From contig NZ_WWCM01000001.1 of assembly GCF_009857915.1 (NCBI RefSeq), positions 124,001-188,000 on the forward strand: 64,000 nt of DNA. Direction: 5' to 3'. How positions within the stretch are numbered: position 1 is the stretch's first letter; each line of letters begins with the position of its first letter. The notes under the pieces are model-generated. The model searched no databases. It was not told the origin of the DNA and worked only from the letters and a program-made list of their open reading frames with translations. The translations under genes were made by a program, and so were the position numbers. This DNA comes from Duganella qianjiadongensis. Its GTDB lineage: Bacteria; Pseudomonadota; Gammaproteobacteria; Burkholderiales; Burkholderiaceae_D. Below, in pieces: positions 8,926 through 20,937 of the stretch.

Positions 8926-9302
8926 CGCCAGTACCGCCCTCGCCCGTATTTCACGTGATTGATCCTGCCGTGCTGCTGGAAGCCGCGGCAGGCAGTCAGG
9001 AAATTGCCCTGCTGCTGTCACAGACCTATATCGACAGTGCGCCCGCCACCTATGCGCGCCTGCAGCAGGGTCTGCAGCAAGCCGATTTCGCTGCCATCGG
9101 CAGCCAGTGCCATGCGCTCAAAGGCATGACCATGCTGATCGGCGCCAGAGAGCTGACCGCGCTGCTGCAGGAAATGGAGCAGGCGGCACGCCAGCAGCAG
9201 CGTCTGGGTGCAGCCGAGCAGCGTCTGGCGGTGCTGTATCCGGCCGTATTCGACGAGATGCAGCTCAGCATCCGCCACAGCAAGCTGGAAAGCCAGGCAT
9301 GA
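8922..9302 (+). CDS. Stand-alone Hpt phosphotransfer protein
   Basis: A 126-aa protein made of a single histidine phosphotransfer four-helix bundle. The phospho-accepting residue is H64 in [15 protein letters not shown], with the usual HxLKG signature. It lies between a sensor kinase and a hybrid kinase, overlapping both by 4 bases. It is therefore the likely shuttle from the hybrid kinase receiver to the soluble response regulators (HTH-REC and REC-HD-GYP) nearby. That wiring is inferred from position; cross-talk with other systems cannot be excluded from sequence. Confidence 0.9.
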   Translation: MTPVPPSPVFHVIDPAVLLEAAAGSQEIALLLSQTYIDSAPATYARLQQGLQQADFAAIGSQCHALKGMTMLIGARELTALLQEMEQAARQQQRLGAAEQRLAVLYPAVFDEMQLSIRHSKLESQA

Positions 9303-11614
9303 GCAAACCGGCTGCCCCAGCGTCCCGGCCCGGCCAGTCTGATACCATAGCGGATAGCAGGTCGCGGCCCTACCACCTGCTGCGGCGCGCCGGGCTGAGC
9401 GCACACCGCGCCATGCAGCTGATCTGCTTCGCCCTGCTGCTGCTGCTGACGCTGACGGCTGCCATTTCCGCCTGGTCGCTACGCCAGCATGAGATCGACG
9501 ACTGGCGCGACAGCATGGACAACCTGACGCTGGTGCTGGCCGAGAACACCGCCCAGACCATGGCTGCCAGCTACACGCTGCTCGACAGCGTCGTGGCACT
9601 GGTACTGGAGCAGCCCGAACACAAGAACGACAACCGCCGCAACGCACTGGCCAGCGAAGAGATCTATCACAGCCTGCGCGACAAGATGGCCGCGCTGCCG
9701 CAGGTCGATGTGGTATCGCTGCTCGATGTGGACGGCAACGTCATCAACTTCACCCGCAGCTATCCGGCTCCGCCCATCAATCTGTCCAGCCGCGACTACT
9801 TCCGCTATCACAGCACCCACCGCGGCGATCAGCCGTACATGAGCGAGCCGGTGCGCAACAAGGGCAATGGCAACTGGACCTTCTATGTCAGCCGCCGCAT
9901 CGAAAATGCGCGCGGCGAATTTGCCGGCGCCGTACTGGTCGGCGTGTCCTGCCAGTTCTTCGCCGACTTCTTCCATCGCGTCAATCTCGGCACGGATTCC
10001 ACCATCACCCTGTACAACCGCGACTACACCATGCTGGCGCGCTGGCCGTATGCGCCGGAAATGATCAGCAAGCAGGTCCGCACCGGCACCACCTATCAGG
10101 TCATCAGCCAGGGCAAGCAGCACGACGTGGTGCTGACCAGCAGCCCGCGCGCCTCGCACGATCTGCAGCCGGAGACCCGTATGGGCGCCGTGCGCCAGGT
10201 CCGCGATTTCCCCCTGATTATCAATGCCACCATCAACGAAGACATGCTGCTGCATGGCTGGTGGCGCAACGTGCGCCTGATTACCGGCATTACGGCAGCC
10301 AGCATGATCGCCGTACTGCTGGCGTTCCGGCTGGTCGAACAGCTGCTGAAACGGCGCGAGCAGGATGCGCAGCAAGCGCTGCAACTGAAGGCGGCAGCCG
10401 ATGCGGCCAGTGCCGCCAAGTCGCGCTTCCTGGCCATGATGAGCCACGAGATCCGCACCCCGATGAACGGCATACTGGGCATGTCGGAGCTCATGCTGGG
10501 CACCAAGCTCGACGATACCCAGCGCAACTACGCCCACAACGTCCATCAGGGCACGGTCGAGCTGCTGCACATCATTAACGATGTGCTGGACTTCTCCAAG
10601 GTGGAATCGGGCCATCTGACGCTGGACCTGCAGGCTTACGATCCGGCCCAGATGATAGCCCAGGTGCTGGCACTGCACGAACCGGTGGCGCTGCGTAAAG
10701 GCCTGCAGATCGAAACCGATATCTCCGGCCTGCCCGGCCCGATGGAAGGCGACCCCCTGCGCATGCGCCAGATTCTGGGCAACCTGCTCAACAACGCCAT
10801 CAAGTTCACGCCGGCCGGTACCATCCGTATCAGCCTGAACGCCACCCCGCCCGGCGATAGCAGTGGCCGCTGGCGCCTGCATTTCGAAGTCACCGATAGC
10901 GGCATCGGCATCAGCCCGGAAGGACAGCAGCGCCTGTTCGAGCCCTTCAGCCAGGCGGAACACAACACCAGCAGCCATTACGGCGGCACGGGGCTGGGGC
11001 TGGCCATCTGCAAACGCCTGGTCGAACTGATGGGCGGCACCATTTCCTGCCGCAGCAGCACAGGCTGCGGCGCAACTTTTATCGTCGACGTACCGTCGCA
11101 GCACTTGCGACAGGCATCAGACCATCAACCTGAAGTGGAAAGTATCACCATGAAGCACACTGCTGTCCCTACCCCTGCCAGCGCAACCACCTCTGCCACC
11201 GCCACTGCTAGCAATACGGCAGCGCCGGACGGCAAGCAGGGCCGCATACTGCTGGTGGAAGATACGGAAATGAACCGTCAGCTGGCGCGCATCCTGCTCA
11301 CCCGCCTCGGCTGGGAAGTCGATGAGGCGCACGATGGCCAGCAGGCGCTCGATGCGCTGGCCGAGCGTCAGTACGATATGGTGCTGATGGATTGCATGAT
11401 GCCGGTGCTGGATGGCTATCAGGCCACCGAACAGCTGCGCGCGCGGGAAGCGGCGCAAGGCCTGCCGCGTACGCCGGTGGTGGCACTGACGGCCAGCGCC
11501 ATCGATGGCGACCGCGAACGCTGCATCGCTTCCGGTGCCGATGACTACCTGACCAAGCCTTTCACCTCGGCCGCGTTTGCCGGCGTGATCGAACGCTGGA
11601 CCCGCCGCGCCTGA
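9299..11614 (+). CDS. CACHE-domain hybrid histidine kinase
   Basis: A 771-aa hybrid kinase. It has a short cytoplasmic N-terminus, a membrane helix at about 38-60 ([15 protein letters not shown] region), a double-CACHE-like periplasmic domain, a second helix near 320-345, HisKA with H383 in [12 protein letters not shown], HATPase_c ([26 protein letters not shown]), and a C-terminal receiver with phosphoacceptor D698 in [12 protein letters not shown]. The start at 9299 overlaps the Hpt stop as ATGA; a longer in-frame extension lies wholly inside the Hpt gene and is rejected. A Thr/Ala/Ser-rich linker separates the kinase core from the receiver. It is the last gene of the phosphorelay block and converges on phaC. 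Confidence 0.93.
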   Translation: MSKPAAPASRPGQSDTIADSRSRPYHLLRRAGLSAHRAMQLICFALLLLLTLTAAISAWSLRQHEIDDWRDSMDNLTLVLAENTAQTMAASYTLLDSVVALVLEQPEHKNDNRRNALASEEIYHSLRDKMAALPQVDVVSLLDVDGNVINFTRSYPAPPINLSSRDYFRYHSTHRGDQPYMSEPVRNKGNGNWTFYVSRRIENARGEFAGAVLVGVSCQFFADFFHRVNLGTDSTITLYNRDYTMLARWPYAPEMISKQVRTGTTYQVISQGKQHDVVLTSSPRASHDLQPETRMGAVRQVRDFPLIINATINEDMLLHGWWRNVRLITGITAASMIAVLLAFRLVEQLLKRREQDAQQALQLKAAADAASAAKSRFLAMMSHEIRTPMNGILGMSELMLGTKLDDTQRNYAHNVHQGTVELLHIINDVLDFSKVESGHLTLDLQAYDPAQMIAQVLALHEPVALRKGLQIETDISGLPGPMEGDPLRMRQILGNLLNNAIKFTPAGTIRISLNATPPGDSSGRWRLHFEVTDSGIGISPEGQQRLFEPFSQAEHNTSSHYGGTGLGLAICKRLVELMGGTISCRSSTGCGATFIVDVPSQHLRQASDHQPEVESITMKHTAVPTPASATTSATATASNTAAPDGKQGRILLVEDTEMNRQLARILLTRLGWEVDEAHDGQQALDALAERQYDMVLMDCMMPVLDGYQATEQLRAREAAQGLPRTPVVALTASAIDGDRERCIASGADDYLTKPFTSAAFAGVIERWTRRA

Positions 11615-11639
11615 GCTGGCGCGGCGCAGTCCGTCCTGC

Positions 11640-13403
11640 CTAGGCGTCGAGCACGAAATGGCCGGGCGCCGCACCTAACGAGGCATTGCGCGCCAGCTGC
11701 GGCGGCTTGATCTGCTTGCTGGCCGAATGCTGCGCCAGCCATTGCTGCCAGCATGGCCACCACGAACCCTGTTCCAGTTCCGACTGGGCCAGCCACTGGT
11801 CAGGGCTACGGTAGCCGCCTGTCGCCGCTGCCGCTGCCATGCGGCGATAGCTGCGGTGGGCATGGCCGGGTTCCGACACGATGCCCGCATTATGTCCGCC
11901 CGAGGCCAGCACGAAATCGATAGAGGCCGGCGTCAGCAGATGCAGCTTGTACACCGAGCGCCACGGCGACACGTGGTCACGCTCGGTGCCCACCACGAAC
12001 AGCGGACCGGCCATATTGGCCAGCGCTATCGGCTTGCCGCCCACCTGATAGCGCCCTTCGGCCAGATCATTGCGCAGGAACAGGCCATGCAGGTATTCGC
12101 TATGCATGCGGAACGGCAGACGCGTGGCGTCGGCATTCCACGCCATCAGGTCATTCGGCGCCGAGCGCTGGCCCAGCAGATACTCGCGCATCATGCGCGA
12201 CCACACTAGGTCGCGCGCATGCAGCAGCTGGAACGACGCCGCCATCTGGTCGCCATCGAGGTAGCCCTGCTTCCACATCAGCGCATCAAGGAAAGCCAGT
12301 TCGCTATCGTCGATGAACAAGCCCAGTTCGCCCGGCTCGCTGAAATCGGTCTGCGCGGCCAGCAGCGTGACCGAAGCCAGCGTGCCGTGCGCTGCGCTAT
12401 CGGACGCGCCCAGTGCGGCCGCGCCTATCGCCAGCAGCGTTCCGCCCAGACAGTAGCCCACCGTGTGTATCGGTGCCTGCTGGCAGATCGCCGTGACCTG
12501 ATCGAGCGCGGCATACAGCCCCCGCTCCAGATAGTCGTCCATGCCCAGATTGCGCTCGGCGGCGCCGGGGTTATGCCACGACACCATGAACACCGTATGG
12601 CCCTGCGCCACCAGATAGCGCACCATCGAGTTTTCCGGCGACAGATCGAGGATGTAGTACTTCATGATCCACGACGGGATGATCAGCACCGGCTCGCGAT
12701 ACACGGTGGCGGTCTGCGGGCGGTACTGGATCAGCTCCATCAGTTCGTTACGGAACACCACCTCGCCGGGGGTAAGCGCCACTTCCACGCCGGGGCGGTA
12801 GCTGGCATCGGCCGGTTCCGGCACGGCCATGCCCGGTGGCGCCAGCTTGCGGCAGACATCCTTGCGCCAGTTCAGCGCGCCGTCGGCCAGACTGCGCCCG
12901 CCGCTTTCCATGGCCGCACGCTGCACTTCCGGATTGGTCGCCAAAAAATTCGACGGCGCCAGCATATCGAGCAGCTGGCGCGCCGTGAAATTCACCACCT
13001 GGCTGTGATGGGGCGCCACGCCGCGCACGCCGGTGGTGGCCTGCTCCCAGAATTGCTGGCACTGGAGGAAATTCTGTGCATATTGCTGGAACGGCCAGCG
13101 CTGCCAGTCCGGGCCGGAAAAACGCCCGTCGGCCAGCTGGCCGTCTGCCGTCACCGGCACGGCATAGCTCCGCGTCAGCAAGTCCATCTGCTTGCCGGGC
13201 GAGGTGGCCAGATGGCAGGCCCAGTCCATGAAAGCGAGCCCCATGCCGATCGGCGACACGCCGCCCGTCAGCTTGGCCATCTGGCTTTGCACGAACAGAT
13301 CCAGTGTCTGGCTGGGCGTTGCAGCCGGGCAATCGGTCTTGCCGGCCCGGCCCGGGGTGATGCGCGCCGACACTGCCGGCTTGAAAGTAGGCGATGAGCT
13401 CAC
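11640..13403 (-). CDS. phaC: Class I poly(3-hydroxyalkanoate) synthase
   Basis: Polymerises (R)-3-hydroxyacyl-CoA into intracellular PHA granules. The 587-aa length is right for class I. It has the PhaC N-terminal domain (about 95-265) and an alpha/beta hydrolase core with the lipase-box-like GYCLGG holding catalytic C318. The catalytic aspartate lies in GTERDHVSPW and the histidine in SGGHNAG. The start is GTG at 13403, supported by AAGGAGG five bases upstream; an ATG alternative would lose N-terminal sequence. The promoter has an FNR box (13460-13473) and a -10 CATAAT (13431-13436) at class II spacing, so oxygen limitation probably induces it. Other PHA genes (phaA, phaB, phasin) are not in the window. 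Confidence 0.95.
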   Translation of the reverse strand: MSSSPTFKPAVSARITPGRAGKTDCPAATPSQTLDLFVQSQMAKLTGGVSPIGMGLAFMDWACHLATSPGKQMDLLTRSYAVPVTADGQLADGRFSGPDWQRWPFQQYAQNFLQCQQFWEQATTGVRGVAPHHSQVVNFTARQLLDMLAPSNFLATNPEVQRAAMESGGRSLADGALNWRKDVCRKLAPPGMAVPEPADASYRPGVEVALTPGEVVFRNELMELIQYRPQTATVYREPVLIIPSWIMKYYILDLSPENSMVRYLVAQGHTVFMVSWHNPGAAERNLGMDDYLERGLYAALDQVTAICQQAPIHTVGYCLGGTLLAIGAAALGASDSAAHGTLASVTLLAAQTDFSEPGELGLFIDDSELAFLDALMWKQGYLDGDQMAASFQLLHARDLVWSRMMREYLLGQRSAPNDLMAWNADATRLPFRMHSEYLHGLFLRNDLAEGRYQVGGKPIALANMAGPLFVVGTERDHVSPWRSVYKLHLLTPASIDFVLASGGHNAGIVSEPGHAHRSYRRMAAAAATGGYRSPDQWLAQSELEQGSWWPCWQQWLAQHSASKQIKPPQLARNASLGAAPGHFVLDA

Positions 13404-13430
13404 AGGCCCTCCTTAGCATTAGATGAGCAA

Positions 13431-13473
13431 ATTATGAACGACCGTGCGCAAGTAAGTAATTGATCTGTATCAA
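13431..13473 (-). promoter_or_regulatory. FNR/Anr-dependent promoter of phaC
   Basis: TTGATCTGTATCAA at 13460-13473 is a perfect FNR/Anr palindrome. On the minus strand a -10 element CATAAT lies at 13431-13436, 33 bases from centre to centre. This places the box at about -41.5 from a start near 13425, the class II activator position. The leader to the GTG would be about 20 bases and includes the AAGGAGG ribosome site. Confidence 0.75.
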
Positions 13474-13515
13474 ATTCTTCTTTAAGACTACTTGGCGAGC
13501 CAACAAAGTTAATGT

Positions 13516-13564
13516 TTGATCTACATCAAACAAATTTCTGATTCTACTCAATAAACTGTGGCGT
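13516..13564 (+). promoter_or_regulatory. FNR/Anr-dependent promoter of the efflux operon, apparently leaderless
   Basis: TTGATCTACATCAA at 13516-13529 is a second perfect FNR/Anr palindrome. TAAACT at 13552-13557 sits 32 bases downstream, centre to centre, matching the spacing of the phaC and usp promoters. The predicted start at about 13564 coincides with the ATG at 13565, and no Shine-Dalgarno sequence precedes that ATG. The upstream box at 13460-13473 could add class I activation. Confidence 0.6.
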
Positions 13565-15022
13565 ATGACCAACAATACCTACTCCACTCGCGGGCACCTG
13601 CGCCTGCGCCAACTTTCCGGCGCAGTAGCCATGCTGGGATTGCTGAGCGCTTGCAGCTCGCTGGCCCCCCAGTATAGCCGTCCGCCGCTGGCGGTCGCCG
13701 CCAGCTATCCGACCAGCAGCGCGGGCACTGACATGCCGGCCGACTGGCAGCACTACTTTACCGATCCGGCCCTGCAGAGCCTGATAACGCAGGCGCTGGC
13801 GCACAACCGCGACCTGCGCAGTGCCACCCTGCGGGTGGAACAGGCGCGCGCCGCACTGGGTTACCAGCAGGCCGCACTGGCACCTGTCATCGCCGCACAG
13901 GGCGGCAGCAGCCGCAGCCACGTGCCGGCCGATCTGAGCCTGACGCGCCAGCCGATGATCACCAGCCAGTACCAGCTGGGACTGGGCATGGCGGCATGGG
14001 AGCTGGACTTCTGGGGCAAGCTGGCCAGCCTGCGCGATGCCGCCCGGGCCGAGTATCTGGCCACGGATGCCGCCCGTCAGGCCGCCACGCTGGGTCTGAT
14101 CGCTCAGGTGGCAGATGCCTATTACGCACTGCGCGAAGCGGACCAGCGCCTGCTGCTGGCCCAGCGTACGCTGGCCAGCCGGCAGGAGAGCTTCCGCATC
14201 TACAGCCGCCGCGTGGCCGCCGGTTCGGCCTCGCGGCTCAATCTGACGCAGGTGGAAACCCTGCTGACCCAGGCGCAGGCACTGGCCGCCCAGCTGGAAC
14301 AGCAGCGCGACGCTGCCCTACAGGCCTTGCAGCTGCTGGTGGGCCAGCCCGTCGCATGGCAGGCCAACACCAGTCCGGACAGCACGCTGGGCGAACTGCC
14401 GCAACTGGCCGCCGGCCTGCCTGCTGCCCTGCTGGAGCGGCGCCCCGATGTGCGCGCGGCCGAACTGCAGCTGCAGGCGGCCAATGCCAATATCGGCGCG
14501 GCGCGCGCGGCCTATTTCCCGTCCATCAGTCTGACCGCTTCGGGCGGCACGGCCAGCGCCGCCCTCGACGGCCTGTTCAAGCCCGGCAGCGGCAGCTGGA
14601 ACTTCACTCCCAGCGTGACCCTGCCCCTGTTCGACGGCGGCCGGCGCGATGCCAATCTGGCGCTGATGCAGGCCAGACGCGATAGTGCCGTGGCCAGCTA
14701 CGACAAGGCGGTGCAGGCCGCCTTCCGCGACGTTGCCAATGCACTGTCGGCACGCCGCTGGCTAGGCCAGCAGGTGGACATTGCCAGTCACGCACTGGCA
14801 GTCCAGCGCGAACGCGCCCGTCTGACCCAGCTGCGCTTCGATAACGGCGCCGCGCCTTATCTGGACGTGCTCGACGCCCAGCGCGATCTGCTCAGTGCCG
14901 AACAGCAGCTGGTGCAGACCCGCCGCGCCCTGCTCTCGGCCGGTATCGCCCTGTATGCCGCCCTGGGCGGCGCAACGGACGGCGCACAACCTCCTGAACT
15001 CTTATCTACGCCACGCTCATGA
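13565..15022 (+). CDS. NodT-family outer-membrane efflux lipoprotein
   Basis: A TolC-like outer-membrane channel of 485 aa, the exit duct of a tripartite exporter. The lipoprotein signal ends in LLSACSS (lipidated C30). Two outer-membrane efflux repeats follow, with typical long helices such as LRSATLRVEQARAALGYQQA and LLSAEQQLVQTRRALLSAGIALYAALGG. No ribosome site precedes the ATG at 13565, and no usable downstream start would keep the signal peptide. The predicted FNR-dependent transcript begins at or next to this ATG. The stop overlaps the HlyD gene as ATGA. The operon continues with RbbA and a second permease; the substrate is unknown. Confidence 0.93.
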   Translation: MTNNTYSTRGHLRLRQLSGAVAMLGLLSACSSLAPQYSRPPLAVAASYPTSSAGTDMPADWQHYFTDPALQSLITQALAHNRDLRSATLRVEQARAALGYQQAALAPVIAAQGGSSRSHVPADLSLTRQPMITSQYQLGLGMAAWELDFWGKLASLRDAARAEYLATDAARQAATLGLIAQVADAYYALREADQRLLLAQRTLASRQESFRIYSRRVAAGSASRLNLTQVETLLTQAQALAAQLEQQRDAALQALQLLVGQPVAWQANTSPDSTLGELPQLAAGLPAALLERRPDVRAAELQLQAANANIGAARAAYFPSISLTASGGTASAALDGLFKPGSGSWNFTPSVTLPLFDGGRRDANLALMQARRDSAVASYDKAVQAAFRDVANALSARRWLGQQVDIASHALAVQRERARLTQLRFDNGAAPYLDVLDAQRDLLSAEQQLVQTRRALLSAGIALYAALGGATDGAQPPELLSTPRS

Positions 15023-16088
15023 CGCTCACTCTCCGTACCAAACTGATATCCGCCGGCGTGGCCGGCGCCGCCCTGCTCGCCGGCTATTACGGCTGGACCC
15101 AGCTGCGCAACAGCGGTCCCGGCGAGGCTTTCGCCAGCGGCAATGGCCGCATCGAGGCCACCGAGATCGATGTCGCCGCCAAGCTGCCGGGCCGCCTGCA
15201 GGATATCCTCGTCAACGAAGGCGATTTCGTTAACGCCGGTCAGGTGCTCGGCCACATGCAGGTGCTGACGCTGGAAGCCCAGCGCGCCGAAGCCAGTGCC
15301 AATCTGGCCCATGCCGAAGCCGGTGTCGCCAGCGCCAGATCCATGGTCGCCGTGCGCGAGAGCGATTATCAGGCGGCACTGGCGGCAGTAACGCTGCGTG
15401 AAAGCGAGCTCGATGCGGCCGAACGCCGTTTGCGCCGCTCCCAGACGCTGGTGACGGAAGGCGCCTCGTCCGAACAGGAACTCGATGATGACCGCAGCCG
15501 CGTGCGCAGCAGCACGGCGGCCATCCGCGCCGCACAGGCCCAGGCGGCGGCGGCGCGCAGCGCCATCGAAGCGGCGCGCACCCAGATAACGGGCGCTACG
15601 TCGGCCGTGGCGGCAGCCCAGGCCACCATCGAACGCATCGGCGTCGATATCAGCGACAGCGCGCTCAAGGCACCCCGTGCTGGCCGGGTGCAGTACCGTA
15701 TCGCGCAAGCGGGCGAAGTGCTGGGCGCGGGCGGCAAGGTGCTCAATCTGGTCGATCTGAGCGATGTGTATATGACTTTCTTCGTGCCGGAACAGGTAGC
15801 CGGCAAGCTGGCTCTGGGCGCCGAAGTGCATGTGCGGCTCGACGCCGCACCGGGCATGGTGATCCCGGCCAAAGTCTCGTTCGTCGCCAGCACGGCCCAG
15901 TTCACGCCGAAAACCGTGGAAACGGCCAGCGAACGCCAGAAGCTGATGTTCCGCGTCAAAGCGCAGATCGACCGCAGCCTGCTGCAGCAGCATCTGACCC
16001 AGGTGAAAACCGGCCTGCCCGGCGTGGCATGGGTCAAGCTCGACGCCCAGACGGCGTGGCCTAGCGAACTGCAAGTACGGGTGAGCAA

Positions 16089-16092
<4 letters not shown>
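15019..16092 (+). CDS. HlyD-family periplasmic adaptor of the ABC efflux system (YhiI-like)
   Basis: A membrane-fusion protein of 357 aa that bridges the inner-membrane ABC transporter and the outer-membrane channel. An N-terminal membrane anchor (about 8-24) is followed by a lipoyl-like half-motif ([19 protein letters not shown]), a long coiled-coil hairpin rich in Ala, Glu and Arg (about 90-210), and a beta-barrel domain ([20 protein letters not shown], then [14 protein letters not shown]). It matches the adaptor that accompanies RbbA and YhhJ in enterobacteria. It overlaps the channel gene upstream (ATGA) and the RbbA gene downstream (GTGA), so all are co-translated. Confidence 0.92.
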
Positions 16093-18836
<2,744 letters not shown>

Positions 18837-19964
18837 ATGAATACGCGCCTCAATCATATCTACCGGCTCGGCGTGAAAGAGCTCTGGAGCCTGCTGCGCG
18901 ACCCGATGATGCTGGTGCTGATCGCCTACACCTTCAGCTTCTCCATCTATATCGCCGCCACTGCCATGCCGGAGAGTCTGCACAATGCCGCCATCGCCAT
19001 CATCGATCAGGATGCCTCGCCGCTGTCGGCACGCATCGCCTCGGCCTTCTACCCGCCCCACTTCAAGGCGCCGCAGATGATAGACCCGGCACGCGCCGAT
19101 GCCGGGCTCGATCAGGGCGACTACACTTTTGTGCTCGACATCCCGCCCAACTACCAGCGCGATACGCTGGCCGGCCGCCAGCCTGCGCTGCAACTGAATA
19201 TCGATGCCACCCGCATGAGTCAGGCCTTTACGGGCAATGGCTACATCCAGCAGATCATCGCTGCCGAAGTGGGCGACTTCCTGCGCCGCCAGCAGGCAGC
19301 GCCCGCTGCGCCGGTCGATCTGGCGCTGCGCATGCGCTTCAATCCGAATCTGGAGCAGGCGTGGTTCGGCTCGCTAATGGAAATCATCAACAACGTCACC
19401 ATGCTGTCCATCGTGCTGACCGGCGCTGCGCTGATCCGCGAACGCGAACACGGCACCATCGAACACCTGCTGGTGATGCCGGTTACGCCGCTGGAGATCA
19501 TGCTGTCGAAAATCTGGGCCATGGGTCTGGTGGTGCTGATTGCCGCGCTGGGCGCTTTACTGTTCATCGTGCAGGGTGCGCTGCATGTGCCGGTGCGCGG
19601 CTCGGTGGCCCTGTTCGCCCTGCTGGCCGCGCTGCACCTGTTCGCCACCACCGCCATGGGCATTTTCCTCGCCACGCTGGCGCGCAGCATGCCGCAGTTC
19701 GGCATGCTGCTGGTGCTGGTGCTGCTGCCGCTACAGCTGCTGTCGGGCGGCAGCACGCCGCGCGAAAGCATGCCGCAACTGGTGCAGGATCTGATGCTGG
19801 CTGCGCCGACCACGCACTTCGTTGCCGCAGGCCAAGCCCTGCTGTATCGCGGCGCGGGACTGGACGTGATCTGGCCGCAGTTGCTGGCGATTACGGCCAT
19901 TGGCGCAGTGCTGTTCGGTACCGCACTGGCACGTTTCCGCAAGACCATTACACTGATGGCTTAA
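18837..19964 (+). CDS. yhhJ: ABC-2-type permease (YhhJ-like)
   Basis: A 375-aa inner-membrane permease with an N-terminal helix (about 23-42), a large extracytoplasmic domain to about 170, and five further helices. The typical ABC-2 segment INNVTMLSIVLTGAALIREREHGTIEHLLVMP lies around 184-215. The ATG follows the rbbA stop with no gap. It lacks an ATPase and must use RbbA, whose own permease half is homologous, so the complex is probably a heterodimer. It is the last gene of the four-gene exporter operon; an FNR-regulated usp promoter follows immediately. Confidence 0.92.
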   Translation: MNTRLNHIYRLGVKELWSLLRDPMMLVLIAYTFSFSIYIAATAMPESLHNAAIAIIDQDASPLSARIASAFYPPHFKAPQMIDPARADAGLDQGDYTFVLDIPPNYQRDTLAGRQPALQLNIDATRMSQAFTGNGYIQQIIAAEVGDFLRRQQAAPAAPVDLALRMRFNPNLEQAWFGSLMEIINNVTMLSIVLTGAALIREREHGTIEHLLVMPVTPLEIMLSKIWAMGLVVLIAALGALLFIVQGALHVPVRGSVALFALLAALHLFATTAMGIFLATLARSMPQFGMLLVLVLLPLQLLSGGSTPRESMPQLVQDLMLAAPTTHFVAAGQALLYRGAGLDVIWPQLLAITAIGAVLFGTALARFRKTITLMA

Positions 19965-19985
19965 GACTAAGGAAACTGGAAATTT

Positions 19986-20034
19986 TTGATCTGAATCAAT
20001 CATTTTTTTGAGCGAAATACCTACGATAGTGGCA
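19986..20034 (+). promoter_or_regulatory. FNR/Anr-dependent promoter of the universal stress gene
   Basis: TTGATCTGAATCAA at 19986-19999 is a perfect FNR/Anr palindrome. A -10 element TACGAT lies at 20022-20027, 32 bases from centre to centre, predicting a start near 20034 with the box at -41.5. The leader of about 52 bases includes GGAAGGAAA before the ATG at 20086. Confidence 0.78.
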
Positions 20035-20085
20035 TGTGCGCGGAGCGTCCCGCCTTCGTCCACACCACACACGGAAGGAAATGTC

Positions 20086-20913
20086 ATGTCTTACAAGACC
20101 ATCTTGGTTCAAGCCGACTTACCCGACACAGTCGCCAACGGCATCCGTCTGGCATCCCAGCTTGCCAACGCCTATGAAGCCCATCTGGTGGGCTTCGCCC
20201 TCAGTGGCGCCGATCAGGCCATCGCCCAGTGCAATGCCGCCGTAGCGGGCATGGTAGCCCTGCCCACCGATATGAGCGCACTGACGGAAAAAGCCGATGC
20301 ACAGCTGGCCGCTTTTGCGAAACAGGCACAAGGCTATGGCGTTTCCTCCTACGAAACCCGGCGTATCGACGACACGCCCGACTATGCGCTGGTGATGCAG
20401 GCGCGCTATGCCGACCTGCTGGTAATGCCGCAGGGCGACAGCAGCGGCACGCCGTCGGCCGTACTACAATACGTCATGCTGCACGGCGGTAAGCCAGTGC
20501 TGATCGTGCCGACCGCCAGCAAAGTCGAACAGATAGGCCAGGCGCCGCTGCTGGCATGGGACGGTGGTCAGCAGGCTGCCCGCGCCATCAACGCGGCATT
20601 GCCGCTGCTTCAGCGCGCCGGCAAAGCTACCCTGGCCGTGTTCAACGGTACCGAGCACTATGCCGCCCACGGCCAGCAGCCGGGCGCCGATATGGCAACC
20701 TATCTGGCACGTCAGGGCGTGCAAGTGGAAGTGGTACAGAAAACCACCAAACAGCCTATCGGTACGGCACTGCTGGAACTGGCCGCCGAACTGAAGGCCG
20801 ACCTGCTGGTGATGGGCGGCTACGGCCACTCGCGCCTGCGTGAAATTGCACTGGGTGGCGCAACGCGCGACGTGCTCAAACAAATGAACCTGCCGGTTCT
20901 CATGACCCACTGA
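20086..20913 (+). CDS. Tandem universal stress protein (UspA family)
   Basis: A 275-aa cytoplasmic protein with two Usp-like halves. The N-terminal half (MSYKTILVQADLPDTVANGI to about 145) lacks the ATP-binding glycine loop. The C-terminal half retains GGYGHSRLREIALGGATRDVL, the GxxG-9x-G(S/T)-type nucleotide motif, near residues 245-265. The start at 20086 has a GGAAGGAAA ribosome site; the longer frame begins inside the promoter. Its FNR promoter fits the role of tandem Usp proteins in survival under low oxygen or starvation. Only 24 bases separate it from the MaoC-Pta gene, so the two are probably cotranscribed. Confidence 0.92.
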   Translation: MSYKTILVQADLPDTVANGIRLASQLANAYEAHLVGFALSGADQAIAQCNAAVAGMVALPTDMSALTEKADAQLAAFAKQAQGYGVSSYETRRIDDTPDYALVMQARYADLLVMPQGDSSGTPSAVLQYVMLHGGKPVLIVPTASKVEQIGQAPLLAWDGGQQAARAINAALPLLQRAGKATLAVFNGTEHYAAHGQQPGADMATYLARQGVQVEVVQKTTKQPIGTALLELAAELKADLLVMGGYGHSRLREIALGGATRDVLKQMNLPVLMTH

Positions 20914-20937
20914 TCCGGCCTTCCGAAAGGCACAGCA

